Shown here: positions 9,733 through 18,891 of the stretch, piece after piece | How the letters are laid out: every line of letters begins with the position of its first letter | How positions within the stretch are numbered: the stretch's first letter is position 1 | NCBI RefSeq assembly: GCF_019145195.1 | Contig: NZ_JAHSTW010000002.1 | Coordinates: 62,001 to 126,000 of the forward strand | Origin: Pseudomonas siliginis | GTDB taxonomy: Bacteria; Pseudomonadota; Gammaproteobacteria; Pseudomonadales; Pseudomonadaceae | Direction: 5' to 3' | Length of the DNA: 64,000 nt | The notes under the pieces: generated by a model | What the model was told of the DNA's origin: nothing | Seen by the model: only the letters and a program-made list of their open reading frames with translations | Database searches by the model: none | Made by a program: the position numbers and the translations under genes

Positions 9733-9760
9733 GCCCTCACTTTGAGACTGCGTCGCTCCA

Positions 9761-9849
9761 ATCGCGGGCAAGCCCGCTCCCACAGGTTATTTGGTGTACA
9801 CAAAAATTGTGATCACTCATAACACTGTGGGAGCGGGCTTGCCCGCGAT
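9761..9849. repeat. REP pair (GCGGGCTTGCCCGC type)
   Basis: Perfect 25-bp inverted arms at 9761-9785 and 9825-9849 with core GCGGGCAAGCCCGC, separated by 39 bp. This is a sequence variant of the REP family used elsewhere in the window. It lies downstream of the S9 peptidase gene and convergent with the YqaE-like gene. Confidence 0.9.
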
Positions 9850-9874
9850 AGCTATTGATCAGACGCCACTGAAC

Positions 9875-10033
9875 TCAACGCTTGGCGATGATATACACCG
9901 CATGCACGATCCCCGGAATGTAGCCGCACAACGTCAGCAGAATGTTCAGCCAGAACGCCCCGCCAAACCCGACCTGCAGAAACACGCCCAGTGGCGGCAA
10001 CAGAATAGCGATGATGATACGAATGAAATCCAT
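9875..10033 (-). CDS. YqaE/Pmp3-family small membrane protein
   Basis: 52 residues beginning MDFIRIIIAILLPPLGVFLQ, with two hydrophobic helices (about residues 4-20 and 27-48) and the family signature PPLGVFL...G..FWLNILLTLCGYIPGI.HA.Y. Members are small inner-membrane peptides linked to cation or membrane-potential stress in yeast and plants; the bacterial role is poorly defined. A strong AGGAG seven bases upstream fixes the start at 10033. It stands alone between the pqq block and the toxin-antitoxin pair. Confidence 0.9.
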   Translation of the reverse strand: MDFIRIIIAILLPPLGVFLQVGFGGAFWLNILLTLCGYIPGIVHAVYIIAKR

Positions 10034-10128
10034 GGGGCAGCTCCTGAATGGGGGTTGGCTCACTTGAGCCATACAAGCTAATCGACCTGCGCCGTTCGTC
10101 AGGGTTCAGTGCAATAGCTGCGTCAGGC

Positions 10129-10449
10129 TCAAGCGAGAATTTTCAACCCATGTTTTTGTACGATGCTCAGTAGTTTGAGCGCCATACCGCTGGGATGTTT
10201 GTCACCCGATTCCCATTGCTTGACCGTGGATGCACTGGTGTTGAGATAGCGTGCAAACACCGGCTGGCTGACCTTGTTACGCTCGCGTAGCGCCTTGATC
10301 TCCTCAGCCGGGATCGCTAAGGGAACCGATGCCAGACAGGAGTCATCGAATTCTCGCATCGTTGCTTTGTTGATTGCTCCGACAGCAAGCAACGCCCCGG
10401 CTGATTCGTGTATCGATTCAAAGACTTCACTTTTGAATTTCTTACTCAT
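10129..10449 (-). CDS. XRE-type antitoxin of a type II toxin-antitoxin pair
   Basis: 106 residues with a C-terminal helix-turn-helix of the XRE/HigA type (about residues 50-100: EEIKALRERNKVSQPVFARYL then STVKQWESGDKHPSG). The N-terminal segment would contact the toxin. It is the second gene of the pair and overlaps the toxin gene by 8 nt, so toxin comes first, as in HigBA-like modules. It should neutralise the toxin and repress the operon through the dyad at 10819-10833. ATG 10449 is preferred over a start five codons upstream, which would lie further inside the toxin gene. Confidence 0.85.
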   Translation of the reverse strand: MSKKFKSEVFESIHESAGALLAVGAINKATMREFDDSCLASVPLAIPAEEIKALRERNKVSQPVFARYLNTSASTVKQWESGDKHPSGMALKLLSIVQKHGLKILA

Positions 10450-10798
10450 GACATATCTCCACAAACTCCTTCATCGCCAACAAGTCGCTGATCTGCTCTT
10501 CGGTCAGTTGCGCATAAACCTTTGCCAATTTACGTAAATCCTTCAATTCTGTTGGCGTGATATTGCTTTGATCCTGCTTGGCGAAAAGCACTTGGTAGAT
10601 CCAGTAATGTCCACCTTTTGCCAAAACAATCGAACGGTGGCGGTTCGACTTCAAGCGCTTCTTCCACACGCCTCCGCCAAGATCGTCCGCCTGTCCCTGA
10701 AGCATCTGATGAAACGCCTCCTGCAACTCTTCATCTGTGATCCACGCCCTGCTGGCCTGGAGGGCGAAGCGTTTGGTCTTGAACAACCTCAATGGCAT
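10442..10798 (-). CDS. RelE-like toxin of a type II toxin-antitoxin pair
   Basis: 118 residues resembling the RelE/HigB-like group of toxins (I think of PF06296): a basic N-terminus (MPLRLFKTKRFAL), the core VWKKRLKSNRHRSIVLAKGGHYW, and the C-terminal segment LAKVYAQLTEEQISDLLAMKEFVEICHE. Such toxins usually cut mRNA at the ribosome or act as gyrase- or mRNA-directed interferases; the target cannot be read here. Start 10798 is supported by GGAAGG about 7 nt upstream. The module sits between metabolic genes and looks like an accessory insertion. Confidence 0.8.
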   Translation of the reverse strand: MPLRLFKTKRFALQASRAWITDEELQEAFHQMLQGQADDLGGGVWKKRLKSNRHRSIVLAKGGHYWIYQVLFAKQDQSNITPTELKDLRKLAKVYAQLTEEQISDLLAMKEFVEICHE

Positions 10799-10818
10799 AG
10801 GTATCCCTTCCAAAAACA

Positions 10819-10833
10819 TACCACCCAGTGGTA
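10819..10833. promoter_or_regulatory. Putative operator of the toxin-antitoxin operon
   Basis: A perfect dyad TACCAC-CCA-GTGGTA, centred about 28 bp upstream of the toxin start codon. Its position and symmetry suit binding of the XRE antitoxin dimer. This is inference from symmetry and location. Confidence 0.55.
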
Positions 10834-10967
10834 CAGATCGCAAAACGGCTTTTTCGGTGATACCGATCAGGCCGTGGCCGCATCCCTTGCTGGCATTCTC
10901 TAAAAGACCATCCGCGGTACGATCCCTTAAGCTCTAAATCCCGTCTGTAAAACCCGGCCACAAAAAA

Positions 10968-11001
10968 ACGCCCCACGCCAAAAGAATCAGGCGTGGGGCG
11001 T
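10968..11001 (-). terminator. Terminator of the class III aminotransferase gene
   Basis: A 12-bp perfect stem (ACGCCCCACGCC at 10968-10979, GGCGTGGGGCGT at 10990-11001) with a 10-nt loop. On the minus strand a run of seven T follows the stem. It lies 48 nt after the stop of the aminotransferase gene. Confidence 0.9.
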
Positions 11002-11048
11002 GCGTTATACCGCGAGACGGTTCGGGTAATCGGTTGGGGCTGCTCTGC

Positions 11049-12275
11049 TCACACGGCAATGCCCTTGCGACATTGCACTTGGGCGGTGCGCACTCGCGAG
11101 AAGGCGCGGCCCAGGCGCAGGAGCATTTCGTCGATGTTGGTTTTGCTGACAGTGAGGGCCGGGGTGAAGCGCAGGCAGTCAGGCTGCGCGGCGTTCAATA
11201 TCAGGCCTTCGTGAAGTGCGGCATGGACGACGGCGTCGGCGCATTCGTCGGACAGCGTAAACCCGTAAAACAGGCCTTGGCCGCGCAATTCGCCGTGGCC
11301 GTAGCGGTATGCCAGTCGTGACAGACCTTCGCGCAAATGCTGGCCGTTATCGTTGACCTGCTGGAGGAAGCTGCGGTCATGGATGCTGTCGAGCACCACC
11401 AGACCGGCCGCCGTCATCAAGGCGTTGCCGTGATGGGTGCCGCTAATCTCGCCGGTGGCGAAGCAGCAGGCCTTGCCTCGCGCCAGCAAGGCCGCCAGCG
11501 GCAAGCCGCCGCCAAGACCTTTGCCGAGCACGACGATATCGGCGCGAATCCCGTAGGACTGTTCGGCAAGCAAGCTGCCGCAGCGGCCCATACCCGTCTG
11601 CACTTCGTCGAGGATCAGCAGAATGCCCAGGTCACGACACAGTCGCTCGACGCCTTTGAGGTAATGCTCGGTCGCCGGAATGACCCCGGCATCGCTCTGG
11701 ATCGGCTCCAGCATGATCGCCACGGTCTGCGCGTCCACCGCCGCATGCAGCGCCGGCAGGTCGTTGAATGGCACTCGATCAATCGTCGCCAGACTGCGGC
11801 CATGACAACCCTGCTCAGCCATGATAATCCGCGAGGCGCCGCCGCGATGCAGCTGCCCCCATTTGCGCGCCAGTTTGATTGCCGCCTCACAAGCCTCGGC
11901 GCCACTGTTGAGCAGGTAGGCCTGATCGCTGGACGTGCTGGCGCACAAACGTTCGGCGAGGCTGAGCATGCCGCGATTATGCAGATTGCAGCCGGGATTG
12001 ATCAGCGCCTGGGCCTGATTGGCGATGGCTTTGACCAGCGCCGTGGGGCTGTGGCCAAGGCTGTTGGCGCCGCCTGCCTGGGAAAAGTCGAGGTAGGCGC
12101 GATCATTGCTGTCCCACAGCCAGGAACCCTGGCCGCGAACGAACACTTGTTGCGGCCGATCGACGTTGGGCATCAGGCGTTGAGCATGGAGGTGGTCGCT
12201 CAAGGCGGATGGCCCCGCCTCGAAGGTGAGGTCATCCAGACTCGGCGTCTGGCGCCGCAAACTGAACAGATTCAT
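11049..12275 (-). CDS. Class III PLP aminotransferase (acetylornithine/omega-amino acid type)
   Basis: 408 residues, fold type I. The cofactor-binding aspartate D223 is in LDEVQTGMGR and the Schiff-base lysine K252 is in VLGKGLGGGLPL. NSGAEACEAAIKLAR forms the PLP phosphate site. It resembles ArgD-type enzymes but is unlikely to be the housekeeping argD given its place beside a divergent LysR gene. Context with davBA suggests an omega-amino acid such as 5-aminovalerate or a related diamine as substrate; this is inference. I recall the equivalent gene being named pqqI in one P. fluorescens study. A hairpin covers its ribosome site. Confidence 0.85.
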   Translation of the reverse strand: MNLFSLRRQTPSLDDLTFEAGPSALSDHLHAQRLMPNVDRPQQVFVRGQGSWLWDSNDRAYLDFSQAGGANSLGHSPTALVKAIANQAQALINPGCNLHNRGMLSLAERLCASTSSDQAYLLNSGAEACEAAIKLARKWGQLHRGGASRIIMAEQGCHGRSLATIDRVPFNDLPALHAAVDAQTVAIMLEPIQSDAGVIPATEHYLKGVERLCRDLGILLILDEVQTGMGRCGSLLAEQSYGIRADIVVLGKGLGGGLPLAALLARGKACCFATGEISGTHHGNALMTAAGLVVLDSIHDRSFLQQVNDNGQHLREGLSRLAYRYGHGELRGQGLFYGFTLSDECADAVVHAALHEGLILNAAQPDCLRFTPALTVSKTNIDEMLLRLGRAFSRVRTAQVQCRKGIAV

Positions 12276-12279
12276 GCGG

Positions 12280-12301
12280 AAAAACCTCGCTGGAGGTTTT
12301 T
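12280..12301 (-). promoter_or_regulatory. Hairpin hiding the aminotransferase ribosome-binding site
   Basis: In the transcript this reads AAAAACCTC, a 4-nt loop, GAGGTTTTT, then four bases and the AUG at 12275. The 9-bp stem is perfect and its right arm holds the GAGG Shine-Dalgarno followed by a U-run. It is shaped like an intrinsic terminator placed directly before the start codon. It may act as an attenuator or translational switch; the mechanism is inferred. Confidence 0.6.
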
Positions 12302-12405
12302 TGAACTGCCTATGTAATCACGAACGAAGCAAATGGAATTCGTCACGCTTTCTGGCCCTGCAAGCCTTGTGAATGCGGTTAGACTAGGCGCGCAAACGGC
12401 TCCAG

Positions 12406-12433
12406 GCCATTTCGATTTCACAGCCATTTCGAT
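12406..12433. promoter_or_regulatory. Direct repeat in the LysR/aminotransferase divergent promoter
   Basis: Two copies of GCCATTTCGAT at 12406-12416 and 12423-12433, 17 bp start to start, end 11 bp before the LysR ATG. They could be half-sites for autoregulation by the LysR protein. No classical T-N11-A palindrome was found with confidence in the 169-bp gap. Confidence 0.3.
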
Positions 12434-12444
12434 AAGCGCTACTT

Positions 12445-13359
12445 ATGGATTTCAAACAACTGCGTTATTTCGTCGCGGTCTACGAAGAAGGCCATGTCGG
12501 CCGTGCGGCTGAGCGCCTCTCGATCTCGCAACCAGCGCTGTCGCAACAGATCCGTCAGTTGGAGCAGAACCTCGACGTCACCCTGTTCGAACGCAGCAGT
12601 AAACGCCTGCTGCCGACCCTCGCTGCGCATACGCTGTACAACCACGCGTTGCCATTGCTCGATGGCTTGCAGCGGGCGCGCGAGGCGTTGGGTAATTTCA
12701 AGGGGCAGGCGTTGCGCACCCTGGCGATCGGTGTGTTGCAAACGGTGCACACCAGCCTCGTGCCGCAGATGCTCGAGCGTGTGCGCAAGGCGCAGCCGCA
12801 TCTGGTGGTGCAGATCTATGAACTGACCGGGCTGGAAATCGAACGGCGTCTGCTCAATGGTTCCCTGGACATCGGCATCAGCTATCTGCCGCCGCGCCAA
12901 CCCGGTCTGCACGGTGTGTTGCTGTACGAAGATGAACTGACGCTGGTTATCCCGGCGGACCATCCCTTGCGCGAGTTCAAGAAAGTCTCGATGCGCCAGG
13001 CTGCTGAGCTGCCCATGTTGCTGCTCGGCGAAGAGTTCCAGATCCGGCAGATCTGGCAGGCACAACTGACCAGCCTCGGACGACGCCCGCAGGTGCAGGC
13101 CGAGCTGAACACTATGCTGGGGATTCTCGATAGCCTGCCGCACACCAGGCTGGCAACGGTGCTGCCGGGACGTTCGCAAAAGGAATACGACGACGAAGAT
13201 CTGCTGTGGAAACCGCTGAGCGAGCCACGGGTGCCGTTGCAAGTTGGCCTGGTGTGCCGTGATGTGCAACGCCAGCAGGCCTCGTTGGCATTGCTGCGGA
13301 CATTGCTTGAAGAGGTGATCGATCGCGAAATGAAGCCGCCTCTCGATCCGCTTGCCTGA
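12445..13359 (+). CDS. LysR-family transcriptional regulator
   Basis: 304 residues. The N-terminal winged helix-turn-helix (MDFKQLRYFVAVYEEGHVGRAAERLSISQPALSQQIRQLE-type, residues 1-60) is followed by a LysR substrate-binding domain (about 88-295). It is divergent from the class III aminotransferase across a shared 169-bp promoter, the usual arrangement for a regulator and its target. The ligand is unknown. I recall a pqqH regulator reported in this neighbourhood in P. fluorescens, but its identity with this gene is not provable here. No strong Shine-Dalgarno precedes ATG 12445. Confidence 0.9.
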   Translation: MDFKQLRYFVAVYEEGHVGRAAERLSISQPALSQQIRQLEQNLDVTLFERSSKRLLPTLAAHTLYNHALPLLDGLQRAREALGNFKGQALRTLAIGVLQTVHTSLVPQMLERVRKAQPHLVVQIYELTGLEIERRLLNGSLDIGISYLPPRQPGLHGVLLYEDELTLVIPADHPLREFKKVSMRQAAELPMLLLGEEFQIRQIWQAQLTSLGRRPQVQAELNTMLGILDSLPHTRLATVLPGRSQKEYDDEDLLWKPLSEPRVPLQVGLVCRDVQRQQASLALLRTLLEEVIDREMKPPLDPLA

Positions 13360-13378
13360 AACTTTTCTTCAGGCAAAA

Positions 13379-13403
13379 GAAAACCCCGCCGAAGCGGGGC
13401 TTT
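13379..13403 (+). terminator. Terminator after the LysR gene
   Basis: CCCCGC (13384-13389), a 4-nt loop, GCGGGG (13394-13399), with an A-run on the left and CTTT on the right. It lies 20 nt after the LysR stop. Confidence 0.75.
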
Positions 13404-13549
13404 GCAGACTGTTTCCCTGACATCCATTTCACTCCGCCACCCTGGCAGAATCCTACGTGTCCGTGTTGTTTACTTTGCGCTTCCTGCGCGACGTCCATGA
13501 AATGTAGATTAGCCGTGGATCCAATATACGGATATGGGAGAACAGCAGC

Positions 13550-13579
13550 ACGTCACGTAAGCAAATGCTTACATGACGT
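13550..13579 (-). terminator. Hairpin downstream of the first acyl-CoA dehydrogenase gene
   Basis: A 14-bp stem with one mismatch (ACGTCACGTAAGCA / TGCTTACATGACGT, 2-nt spacer) sits 8 nt beyond the stop of the minus-strand gene ending at 13588. It has no strong U-run, so termination is probable but not certain. The rest of 13404-13587 shows no gene. Confidence 0.5.
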
Positions 13580-13587
13580 CTACAGGA

Positions 13588-15366
<1,779 letters not shown>

Positions 15367-15461
15367 GGCAAACCTCGCAAGATCTAAACAGGTGGTTCGT
15401 GGAATGATGTTTTCGTTGATCCGGAGTGTACCTCAACAACTTTTGCGACACATAGGGTCAA

Positions 15462-15493
15462 CCGGTGACTGATTTGTTATTTTTGGTCACCGG
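15462..15493. promoter_or_regulatory. Inverted repeat upstream of acyl-CoA dehydrogenase 1
   Basis: CCGGTGAC (15462-15469) and GTCACCGG (15486-15493) form a perfect 8-bp inverted repeat with a 16-nt spacer. It lies about 100 bp upstream of the minus-strand start at 15366. It could be an operator; no known factor is assigned. Confidence 0.3.
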
Positions 15494-15514
15494 AAAAAGA
15501 TCGCCGCGATCTTT
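15494..15514 (-). terminator. Terminator of acyl-CoA dehydrogenase 2
   Basis: AAAGATCG (15496-15503), a 3-nt loop and CGATCTTT (15507-15514) form a perfect stem. On the minus strand this is followed by two further T. It lies 10 nt after the stop of the gene ending at 15524. Confidence 0.6.
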
Positions 15515-15523
15515 CGATCTGCC

Positions 15524-17320
15524 CTACAAGGCAAACGCCTGCGCCGGCAAATTCATCAAACAATCACTCCCCGCCTCGATCGCCACCTGATGCGCAGCCG
15601 TACGCGGCAGCAAGCGCTTGAAGTAGAACTCGCACGTCGCCAGTTTGCCCTTGAGGAAATCAGCCTCACCCTCGCCCGCCTCCAGCTGTGCCTGCGCAAC
15701 CAACGCCATGCGCAGCCACAGGTAGCCAAGGATGATGTAGCCGCTGTACATCAGGTAATCCACCGATGCGGCGCCGACTTCGTCCGGGTTCTTCATGGCG
15801 GCCATGCCGACCTTCATGGTCAGGTCGCCCCACTGTTGATTGAGCCCGTTGAGTTGCGCGACGAAGCCGCCCAATTGCGCGTGGTCGGCGTTCGCTGCGC
15901 AGAACTTGTGGACGATCTTGGTAAAGCCCCGCAGCAGCTTGCCCTGACTGCCCAGCACCTTGCGCCCGAGCAGGTCCAGCGCCTGAATGCCATTGGTGCC
16001 TTCGTAGATCGGCGCAATCCGGCAATCGCGCACCAGTTGCTCCATGCCCCACTCACGAATGAAACCGTGGCCGCCGAACACTTGCATGCCGTGATTGGTC
16101 ACTTCCAGCCCGGTGTCGGTCATGAACGCCTTGCAGATCGGCGTGAGGAACGCCAACAGGTCTTCGGCCTCCTGACGCGCCTCGGCGTCGCTGCTCAGGT
16201 GCGCGACATCGAGCATCTGCGCGGTGAAATAGGTCAGCGCGCGGTTGCCTTCGTTGAAAGCTTTCATGGTCAGCAACATGCGCCGCACATCGGGGTGGAC
16301 GATGATCGGATCGGCAGGTTTTTCCGGGGCCTTGGCGCCGGTCAGCGCGCGCATCTGCAGGCGGTCGTTGGCGTACTTGATCGCACCCTGAAAACTCGCC
16401 TCGCCCAGACAAAGCCCTTGCGTGCCGGTGCCGAGCCGCGCGTGGTTCATCATGGTGAACATGCAGTTGAGGCCCTTGTTCGGCTCGCCGATCAGGTAAC
16501 CGGTGGCGGCATCGAAGTTCAGCACGCAGGTGGCTGAAGCCTTGATGCCCATCTTGTGCTCGATCGAGCCACAGGAAACGCCATTGCGCTCTCCCGCTTC
16601 GCCTGCTGCATCGGGCAGGAACTTGGGCACGATAAACAGGGAAATGCCCTTGGTTCCGGCCGGTGCGTCCGGCAGCTTTGCCAGGACCAGATGGATGATG
16701 TTGTCGCTCAGGTCATGCTCGCCGGCGGAAATGAAAATCTTGCTGCCGGTGATCGCGTAGCTGCCGTCGGCCCGGGGCACCGCGCGAGTCTTGATGATGC
16801 CCAGATCAGTGCCGCAGTGCGCTTCGGTCAGGCACATGGTGCCGGTCCACTGGCCGGCGGTGAGTTTGCTCAGGTAGGTGTCTTTCTGTTCGGCGGTGCC
16901 GTGAGCGTGAATCGCCGACATCGCGCCATGGGTCAGGCCCGGGTACATGCCCCAGGACGTGTTACTGGAACCGACCATCTCGCTGATCACCAGCCCTAGC
17001 GAACTCGGCAACCCTTGGCCACCGTAAGCCGGATCAGCCGCCAACCCATGCCAGCCGCCCTCGACATATTGTGCGAAGGCCTGCTTGAAGCCTGTAGGCG
17101 TTGTCACCACGCCGTTGTCGAAATGGCAGCCCTCTTCGTCGCCGCTGCGATTGAGCGGGGCCAGCACGTTCTCGCAGAACTTCGCGCCTTCTTCGAGGAT
17201 CGCGCTGATCATGTCCGGGCTGGCGTCATGCGCGCCGAGATTGGCGTAGTTGGTATGGAAGTCGAAGACGTGATCGATCAGAAAGCGCATGTCGCGCAGC
17301 GGAGCTTTGTACTCGGGCAT
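15524..17320 (-). CDS. Acyl-CoA dehydrogenase, long type, paralogue 2
   Basis: 598 residues from ATG 17320. That start is chosen because GGAG lies 8 nt upstream and the product then begins MPEYKAPLRDMRF like its paralogues; the frame is open further upstream but lacks that similarity. It has the catalytic glutamate E440 in YEGTNGIQ, CLTEAHCGTDLG, and the C-terminal extension. Closely similar to the paralogue encoded at 18892-20697 and more distant from the one at 13588-15366. Beta-oxidation, first step, cytoplasmic; electrons go to ETF. Confidence 0.9.
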   Translation of the reverse strand: MPEYKAPLRDMRFLIDHVFDFHTNYANLGAHDASPDMISAILEEGAKFCENVLAPLNRSGDEEGCHFDNGVVTTPTGFKQAFAQYVEGGWHGLAADPAYGGQGLPSSLGLVISEMVGSSNTSWGMYPGLTHGAMSAIHAHGTAEQKDTYLSKLTAGQWTGTMCLTEAHCGTDLGIIKTRAVPRADGSYAITGSKIFISAGEHDLSDNIIHLVLAKLPDAPAGTKGISLFIVPKFLPDAAGEAGERNGVSCGSIEHKMGIKASATCVLNFDAATGYLIGEPNKGLNCMFTMMNHARLGTGTQGLCLGEASFQGAIKYANDRLQMRALTGAKAPEKPADPIIVHPDVRRMLLTMKAFNEGNRALTYFTAQMLDVAHLSSDAEARQEAEDLLAFLTPICKAFMTDTGLEVTNHGMQVFGGHGFIREWGMEQLVRDCRIAPIYEGTNGIQALDLLGRKVLGSQGKLLRGFTKIVHKFCAANADHAQLGGFVAQLNGLNQQWGDLTMKVGMAAMKNPDEVGAASVDYLMYSGYIILGYLWLRMALVAQAQLEAGEGEADFLKGKLATCEFYFKRLLPRTAAHQVAIEAGSDCLMNLPAQAFAL

Positions 17321-17410
17321 GGTGGCTTCTCCGTCAGCAGATGCCTCCAACCTACTGCTGGCCACCACGTGCGGCAATCATCGTGCAGGCGCTGAATGCG
17401 CCGTCATCAC

Positions 17411-18721
17411 TCAACCCGCAGCAGCGTCCATGCGCACCGCGCCACGGCGGTTCTGCCCGAATGCCATGACGCAGTTACGCCCGGCGCCCTTGGCGCTGTA
17501 CAACGCCTGGTCGGCGGACTTGAGCACTTCTTCAGGGGTGCGTTGCTCCACGCGTTCGGCGACGCCGATACTCACCGTCACCGACACCGCCGAAGCCCCG
17601 GAACCGCTGCGGCGCTGGCGACCTTGCTGATCATCCTGCGGGCGGTTTTCCTGGTTGCGTAGCTGAATGCTGTAGGAGGCGATCGATTCGCGGATCACTT
17701 CCAGGTGCGGCATGCATTCCTCAAGGGTTTTGCCTGCAAACACCAAGGCAAATTCCTCACCGCCGTAGCGATACGCCCTACCGCCACCGCTGATTTTCGA
17801 CAGCTTGCTGGCGACCAAGCGCAGCACCTGGTCACCGACATCATGGCCATGGGTGTCGTTGAATTTCTTGAAGTGATCGACGTCGCTCATCGCCAACACA
17901 TAGTTGCGCCCCAGACGCTGCATGCGCTCGTTGAGCGCACGTCGTCCCGGCAGGCCGGTGAGCTCGTCGCGGAAGGCCATTTGATAGGCCTCATGCGCAA
18001 CGGCGGCGGCGATCATCAGCATCACCTGGCTGCACATGATGTTCAGGGTGAACGGCAGAATGAAGGTCTTCGGCAGCATCCAGAACACCCCGAGCAAGCC
18101 GACCAGTTGCGCCGCATGCAACGGACGCGGGTTGCGCCAGTATTGCCAGGCCAGCAGCAGGAAGGCCGAGATGAACACCGGATAGGACAACTGGATCAGA
18201 CTCATCCATGCGCCATGCAGCGCCGGCCAGCGGATCTCCGACAGCCACAGCAGTAGCGCCTGTGGGTAACTTTGCTCCAGGCCCAGCGCCACGCTGCCAA
18301 ATGCCAGCAGTACGGCAAAGCGCGCGACCATGTCCTGAAACAGATGGGTACGTTCCTGCCATGCGGCGAATAATCCGAACAACAGCGGCAGCAGCAGGCA
18401 GACCAGATGAAACACCACCGCAGCGTCCTCGCGAACCTTGCCGTTGTCGCGGTAGAAATCGGTCTGGGTGTCCAGCAGAAAGTAGGCGATGTACACCGTG
18501 AGCATCAGAAACAGTTCGCGCTGACGTCGATACACCGCGCAATACGCGCCACCGAGGAGCAGAACCAATGTCGGCAGAACGTTGAACAGCGACGTGAAAA
18601 ACACGCTGAGGTCTTTGACGTACGCAGCCGCCAGCCCCGCAAGCAATAACAGCAGTGATGGCACGAAATGGCTGAAACGTACAGCGGAAGAACGCGGCAA
18701 GGGTAAGCTCCGACCCGTCAT
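17411..18721 (-). CDS. Membrane-bound diguanylate cyclase (GGDEF)
   Basis: 436 residues from ATG 18721. The N-terminal half has several hydrophobic segments (an integral-membrane sensor with about six or seven helices, residues 15-240). The GGDEF domain follows, with the active-site motif GGEEF at 320-324 and the metal-binding DVDHFKKFND. The RxxD inhibitory site expected five residues before GGEEF is replaced by SGGG, so product inhibition may be absent. It would make cyclic di-GMP in response to an unknown membrane signal. A GTG at 18784 could extend it by 21 codons but falls inside a Vfr-like box, so ATG 18721 is preferred even though its ribosome site is weak. Confidence 0.87.
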   Translation of the reverse strand: MTGRSLPLPRSSAVRFSHFVPSLLLLLAGLAAAYVKDLSVFFTSLFNVLPTLVLLLGGAYCAVYRRQRELFLMLTVYIAYFLLDTQTDFYRDNGKVREDAAVVFHLVCLLLPLLFGLFAAWQERTHLFQDMVARFAVLLAFGSVALGLEQSYPQALLLWLSEIRWPALHGAWMSLIQLSYPVFISAFLLLAWQYWRNPRPLHAAQLVGLLGVFWMLPKTFILPFTLNIMCSQVMLMIAAAVAHEAYQMAFRDELTGLPGRRALNERMQRLGRNYVLAMSDVDHFKKFNDTHGHDVGDQVLRLVASKLSKISGGGRAYRYGGEEFALVFAGKTLEECMPHLEVIRESIASYSIQLRNQENRPQDDQQGRQRRSGSGASAVSVTVSIGVAERVEQRTPEEVLKSADQALYSAKGAGRNCVMAFGQNRRGAVRMDAAAG

Positions 18722-18769
18722 AGCAAAGAGATGGCATTGTGCCTGCAAAGTGCGGCCAAGCCCATACAA

Positions 18770-18785
18770 TGTGATCCAGATCACA
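18770..18785. promoter_or_regulatory. Perfect Vfr/CRP-type box upstream of the diguanylate cyclase
   Basis: TGTGA-TCCAGA-TCACA matches the symmetric CRP consensus TGTGA-N6-TCACA in every fixed position. Pseudomonas Vfr binds similar sites. It is centred about 57 bp upstream of the ATG at 18721, a plausible activator or repressor location for that gene. Confidence 0.65.
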
Positions 18786-18838
18786 CACGGTCTCTGTAAC
18801 GGCCGGAAGCTCGACTATCTGAGCGATCCACAAACAAA

Positions 18839-18872
18839 AAAACCGCTGCCCCCTAACGGGAGCAGCGGTTTT
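18839..18872 (-). terminator. Terminator of acyl-CoA dehydrogenase 3 (possibly bidirectional)
   Basis: AAAACCGCTGC (18839-18849) pairs perfectly with GCAGCGGTTTT (18862-18872) around a 12-nt loop, with A- and T-rich flanks on both sides. It lies 20 nt after the stop of the minus-strand gene ending at 18892. Confidence 0.88.
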
Positions 18873-18891
18873 CGTCAGACTGCGTTAAGGC

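Noticed and set aside
10968..11001. Terminator of the toxin-antitoxin operon
   Set aside because: The toxin-antitoxin genes are transcribed away from it (minus strand, ending at 10129). It belongs to the minus-strand aminotransferase gene ending at 11049.
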